Shown: positions 5,625 through 6,567 of the stretch, piece by piece | How positions within the stretch are numbered: the first letter of the stretch is position 1 | How the letters are laid out: every line of letters starts with the position of its first letter | Source: Calditrichia bacterium | GTDB taxonomy: Bacteria; Calditrichota; Calditrichia; RBG-13-44-9; J042 | Length of the DNA: 6,567 nt | Reading direction: 5' to 3' | Assembly: GCA_030430345.1 (NCBI GenBank) | Contig: JAUIFT010000160.1 | Coordinates: 1 to 6,567, forward strand | Position numbers and translations under genes: made by a program | Notes under the pieces: generated by a model | Told to the model about the DNA's origin: nothing | The model's database searches: none | Seen by the model: only the letters and a program-made list of their open reading frames with translations

Positions 5625-6567
5625 AACTATTCTTTAAATCATTTTACGTAAAGTTGTCGATCATTTTCCTTTGCCTGTTGTTGGTAATGGGTGTTATTCA
5701 GATCCTGATGACAGCCGATGCATCGAAAAGTTTTCACACCCGCGCGGGGCAGACGCTGAATGAAAACCTCGCCCGCGGGATGGTCATAGATTTTGAAGCG
5801 CAGTTAAAAAACGGCATTGATATGGCAGCAATGGAAGAGATGATCCATTACATGATGGTGATTAATCCGAAAATCGAAATTTATTTGCTGGACAATGCCG
5901 GAAAGATCCTGGCGTTTTTTGCCGAGCCCCATAAAAAGCTGCAGGCTGAATCAGTTTCTCTTGCCCCGATTGAAGCCTTCATTCAAGGCAGCAATGAAGC
6001 ATTGATTTTGGGTGACGATCCCCGTTATGCCGGACGCCAGAAGGCCTTCTCCGCTGCCCCCTTAAAGATCGCAGACAAAGATGGCTATCTTTATGTAATT
6101 ATTGAAAGCGAGCAGTTTGATGCCGCGACCGAGCAAAATCGTGCTTCATTTATGACCAGCACCATGATTCGCGGCATCACCGTTAGCGTGTTAGTAACCG
6201 GACTGATCGGCTTAATCCTCTTTGCATTAATGACCCGGCCCATTCGCAAGATGACCGACGTTGTTCGCGATTTCGAAAAAGGGAAGCTAAATGAACGAAT
6301 CCCTGCCTCCGGAGATGATGAGTTGGGGCACCTTGCGAACTCCTTCAATCACATGGCGGACACTATCGTTGCCAACATGGATGAGCTGAAACGCACTGAC
6401 CGATTACGGAGGGAATTGGTTGCCAACGTCTCCCATGATTTGCGGAGCCCCATGGCGTCAATCAAAGGATATCTGGAAACGATCTTGATCAAGGAAGACT
6501 CTATCCAGCCGGAAGACCGCCGTAAATACCTCCGTTCGGTGTTGAACATCTCCACTATGCTGGAGCA
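5621..6567 (+). CDS. Sensor histidine kinase, N-terminal 315 residues (3' end outside window)
   Basis: This is the membrane sensor kinase that should phosphorylate the response regulator just upstream. The frame is open to the window end. GGAGGAG (5606-5612) eight bases before the ATG, plus the ATGA overlap, supports the start. A first membrane segment (about 12-31) follows a short basic N-terminus. An extracytoplasmic domain of about 150 residues (32-182) contains IEIYLLDNAGKIL (85-97) and DGYLYVIIESEQF (154-166), a pattern like PAS-type periplasmic (PDC/sCache-like) sensors. The second membrane segment covers about 184-206. The HAMP domain starts at P207 (RPIRKMTDVVRDFEKGKL, then DDELGHLANSFNHMAD). 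HisKA follows with phospho-acceptor H272 in NVSHDLRSPMASIKGY. The ATP-binding HATPase domain must lie beyond 6567. The signal sensed is unknown; the kinase class is secure. Confidence 0.94.
   Translation, partial: MKLFFKSFYVKLSIIFLCLLLVMGVIQILMTADASKSFHTRAGQTLNENLARGMVIDFEAQLKNGIDMAAMEEMIHYMMVINPKIEIYLLDNAGKILAFFAEPHKKLQAESVSLAPIEAFIQGSNEALILGDDPRYAGRQKAFSAAPLKIADKDGYLYVIIESEQFDAATEQNRASFMTSTMIRGITVSVLVTGLIGLILFALMTRPIRKMTDVVRDFEKGKLNERIPASGDDELGHLANSFNHMADTIVANMDELKRTDRLRRELVANVSHDLRSPMASIKGYLETILIKEDSIQPEDRRKYLRSVLNISTMLE

Overview
The window is an ordinary bacterial chromosomal segment with dense coding and moderate GC content. It holds eight genes: two cut by the window edges and six complete. 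No mobile element, tRNA, rRNA or CRISPR array is visible. The metabolism (a two-subunit 2-oxoacid:ferredoxin oxidoreductase), a Na+-coupled SSS symporter and an ECF sigma/anti-sigma pair suggest an anaerobic or facultative bacterium, probably Gram-negative. A lineage of the FCB / Calditrichota / KSB1 kind is my guess from protein style only. The clearest promoter is a classical sigma70 type (TTGAAT, 17 bp, TATAAT), not the Bacteroidota TTTG/TAnnTTTG type.

Layout. (1) Positions 2-1434, + strand: the 3' end of korA followed by complete korB, encoding the alpha and beta subunits of a 2-oxoglutarate-type ferredoxin oxidoreductase. They end at a perfect 17-bp hairpin (1459-1496) that serves the convergent genes on both sides. 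(2) Positions 1512-3615, - strand: an SSS sodium:solute symporter with its own good promoter (3713-3685), then a small DUF4870-type membrane protein 121 bp downstream on the same strand. (3) Positions 3770-4695, - strand: an ECF sigma factor overlapping its putative anti-sigma partner by ATGA, closed by a hairpin at 3734-3763. (4) Positions 4899-6567, + strand, divergent from the sigma operon: an OmpR/PhoB-class response regulator overlapping (ATGA) a sensor histidine kinase that runs off the window.

How the parts work together. KorAB links oxoacid decarboxylation to ferredoxin reduction. The sigma/anti-sigma pair and the two-component system are two signal-transduction modules placed head to head over a roughly 200-bp shared intergenic region. 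That region holds a 10-bp perfect inverted repeat and three GTAAC/GTTAC words, so mutual or autoregulation is possible but unproven. The most unusual points are the anti-sigma protein, which has no zinc-binding ZAS motif and only a very short Trp-rich loop between two membrane segments, and the divergent regulatory region. I see no convincing previously undescribed system.
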